Positions 63,001 through 64,000 of a stretch of DNA of 64,000 bases are shown piece after piece (position 1 is the stretch's first letter; the number at the start of each line of letters is the position of its first letter). The DNA is from SZAS-18 sp038322235. GTDB taxonomy: Bacteria > Verrucomicrobiota > Verrucomicrobiia > Chthoniobacterales > SZAS-18. Position numbers and translations under genes: made by a program. Under the pieces are notes generated by a model. That model made no database searches and had not been told where the DNA came from. It worked only from the letters and a program-made list of their open reading frames with translations. The stretch is taken from positions 13,982-77,981 of the forward strand of contig JBBQFQ010000022.1 in assembly GCA_038322235.1 (NCBI GenBank), in the 5' to 3' direction.

Positions 63001-63861
63001 AATTTCAACGTCAACATCACCCAGAGCGGCTCCAACCTGTTCGGCATCAAGGCGGCCCGGACCTACAACGTCAAAAATATTGCCGCCTACACCGCTATCG
63101 ACGGCACCCGCCGCGACCAGTATCTGATCCCGGGGAACATCAGCGGCACCAACCTGCTGAACAACGGACTCTTCGTGTTGCTCAAGAAGGTCCCATCGGT
63201 CGACTCCGCGTGGGCGACGGATCCCTTCGAGGCGCAGTATCTGAAGCTTTACGACGTGACTCCGCCTCCGGCGCCCGCGGCGCCGACCTCGCCCAGCTCC
63301 TATGTGGCTGGCCACAGCGTGACGTTTAACTGGAGCGCGGTGACCGACCCCGATGGCGGCGTCAGCAGCTACGTCCTCCGGATTGGCACGACCCCTGGCG
63401 CGAGCGACGTCTTTGGTCCGACCGATGTGGGTAACGTTCTGACCTACACGCGGACGAACGTGCCCTACGGGGTGACCCTCTATGCGACCATCGCCGCGGT
63501 GAGTAATGCCGCGATCGTTGGGCCGCAAAGCGCTACGAGCGCCGCGGTCGCGGTGCTCGATCCGGCGGCGGATGATGATGGCGACGGGGTCAACAATGCG
63601 AACGAGATTATTTCCGGCACTAATCCCCTGGATCGGAATTCCGTCCTGAAGGTGACATCGACCGGGAAAAACGCCGGAACCGTCACCGTGACCTGGAGCA
63701 GCGTCGCGGGAGTTAAATACGTCATCGATTCGACGCCGGATCTCAGTGCCGGTTTCAGTCCGTTAAGTGGAACGATCACCGCGAGCGGCGTCTCGACGAG
63801 TTACGACGATGTGGGCGCGACGGGCGTGCAGCAGTTTTACCGCGTGCGCGTGGTGCCTTAG
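60004..63861 (+). CDS. Secreted multidomain alpha-amylase-family enzyme (GH13)
   Basis: A 1285-residue exported enzyme. ATG 60004 gives a signal peptide (WLSAISLFAATALPAALP). The N-terminal modules (about 30-450) include YYTTDGSTPAGS, a carbohydrate-binding-type pattern. The GH13 catalytic domain carries all four conserved regions: DAPFNH (600-605), GIDGLRADF with nucleophile Asp766, MAES with acid/base Glu795 and SHDEEN with His853-Asp854. A FN3-like module (about 1095-1180), a Ca-binding-type run DDDGDGVNNANE and a final domain closing in FYRVRVVP follow. The last is the kind of C-terminal module seen in secreted Verrucomicrobiota proteins. It probably degrades starch or a related alpha-glucan outside the cell. 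Confidence 0.92.
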   Translation: MLFPLRKLVPSWLSAISLFAATALPAALPNAWHVPDNTIVSGSGGTTPTMRNPRFEFGNTGTVRVFSGVQKLANGFGTADQNGGTVYYKSASQGTWSTVALSYHHDSGNDQYWFADLTLANLVADDVIQYYILLTFTPGPADNAFIYGGGDKGGALVTANNGAASAAPFTVRNRAAYIFHAGNRVLNGATTQFWAKVGYVPENNDVTKKWVTNGAVYYTTDGSTPAGSLGVPSGTTQVATMGLDHLEADPSVAGNAMWWRGDVMNLPTFTTIKYKLGLWNAANNEEKFADYNAQAEQVFSYTVGTVGDPSLTVNGVEANYTTTHTYINEVTGTSTNFTFNFAPHDPQVDPATVQVFTNLNRRDFATLKYTDVNGVWTEEGINPPSGDVVSTDDLHYYRAYPMSGSLAAGFTVSLAATKTGAYRATARYKQTGQSTWIYYSSNGRRDHALVISPETARNMVMFELNAMTVESQGTTSALRSTFVDLYDGPGARPYNSVSSRFNLDYIRNLGANWLWFQPIHPAGYAGRQIDPVTGAIFETGSPYAVKNFFEVSPLLAKSYTPSAIYNPNDAGENAGRAAAMVEFQGFVAAADAAGVSVMLDAPFNHTAYDGELSVSGVKYIAPGTDPRALMLNVDTRFYSRNADYCQRASLVSGQGPAVAPDRGDFGKFGDVYDVFFGRYSALVCQNPQDDRSYLNENDAFFYVDANWTSKDRNINIDGQLRDINVTQNTWKYFSDYILFWLDQTGCPAGTSLADQAYKGIDGLRADFGQGLPPQCWEYMINKARSRKWAFVFMAESLDGGAVTYRSGRHFDVLNENIVFPYQNAATASDYRNLYETRRNAYGQALVLLNNTSHDEENYLDPFQAFIRFSTAGSVDGVPLIFMGQELGISRTFGFDRYETNFGKQIAHFKKYNSLQPIFAPGNRTYALDQLYPIYAAIGQARQFSRALRSSNRYFLDLIGGSQQPSVFSVAKYEAANASPNFSDVVFAFTNLDRNNNQGGNFNVNITQSGSNLFGIKAARTYNVKNIAAYTAIDGTRRDQYLIPGNISGTNLLNNGLFVLLKKVPSVDSAWATDPFEAQYLKLYDVTPPPAPAAPTSPSSYVAGHSVTFNWSAVTDPDGGVSSYVLRIGTTPGASDVFGPTDVGNVLTYTRTNVPYGVTLYATIAAVSNAAIVGPQSATSAAVAVLDPAADDDGDGVNNANEIISGTNPLDRNSVLKVTSTGKNAGTVTVTWSSVAGVKYVIDSTPDLSAGFSPLSGTITASGVSTSYDDVGATGVQQFYRVRVVP

Positions 63862-64000
63862 CCGGAGCGATCCAGCCGGAAAGGCCCTGTCTGCTTGATC
63901 TCTTCGCGAACTCCTTTGTCGTTCGTCGGTTACAGCTCTATTTGAGAGCTGCTCCCTCCTCACTCCTCAGATTTCGCAAAGATCTGCGGCGCAGCCAAAA
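63862..64000. other. 3' flank of the amylase gene; hairpin only
   Basis: No frame is convincing here. A seven-pair hairpin (CAGCTCT with AGAGCTG, 63933-63951) lies about 70 bases past the amylase stop, without a T run. Confidence 0.3.

Noticed and set aside
1..64000. Insertion sequences, prophage or integrative elements
   Set aside because: No transposase, integrase or phage structural gene is encoded, and no target-site duplication was visible.

Overview
The window looks like chromosomal DNA of a GC-rich Gram-negative bacterium. It carries outer-membrane proteins, a TonB-dependent receptor, a PagL-like lipid A deacylase and a Tat substrate. Several traits point to Verrucomicrobiota: the C-terminal module of the secreted amylase, the heptad repeats beside start codons, and the gene mix. 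That placement is inference, because no rRNA or marker phylogeny is available here. I see no insertion sequence, prophage, CRISPR array or integrase.

Left part (1-24.3 kb): a phosphofructokinase cut by the window edge; a small beta-propeller protein divergent from a ZnuD-like TonB receptor; a complete potassium system kdpA-kdpB-kdpC-[outer-membrane barrel]-kdpD-kdpE; a PrxQ peroxiredoxin; a stand-alone 5'-3' exonuclease; a valS-glcD pair on the minus strand; an N-acetylmuramoyl-L-alanine amidase; a TPR membrane protein; and a secreted gamma-glutamyltransferase.

Middle (24.3-39.3 kb): a Cys-rich conserved protein; a Tyr/Gly-rich secreted peptide with a strong terminator; a Ser/Thr kinase-TPR protein; a PagL-like deacylase; an AlaX-type editing protein; a roughly 0.7 kb non-coding array of degenerate palindromic repeats; and, just beyond it, a two-gene operon resembling the ZorA/ZorB ion-driven motor of Zorya defence but without recognisable effector genes. 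Then come a LysE-type exporter, a composite inverted repeat, an adenylate-kinase-like protein, an NRDE protein and an ABC ATPase/permease pair.

Right part (39.3-64 kb): thiC under a TPP riboswitch; a second amidase paralogous to the first; tRNA-Gln; an HU-type DNA-binding protein with a strong terminator; a DUF1844 protein; thrS preceded by a Thr-rich leader peptide and an intrinsic terminator (an apparent attenuator); a Tat-exported phosphoesterase; a radical SAM protein; a periplasmic RidA-like protein; tRNA-Glu; two overlapping glycosyltransferases; a 2-hydroxyacid dehydrogenase; hrpB divergent from xth, with heptad repeats at both starts; nrdR, a HIT protein and a membrane protein; and a 1285-residue secreted GH13 amylase-family enzyme.

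The most interesting items are the repeat array next to the orphan ZorAB-like operon, the thrS attenuator, and the heptad repeats abutting start codons in a constant orientation.
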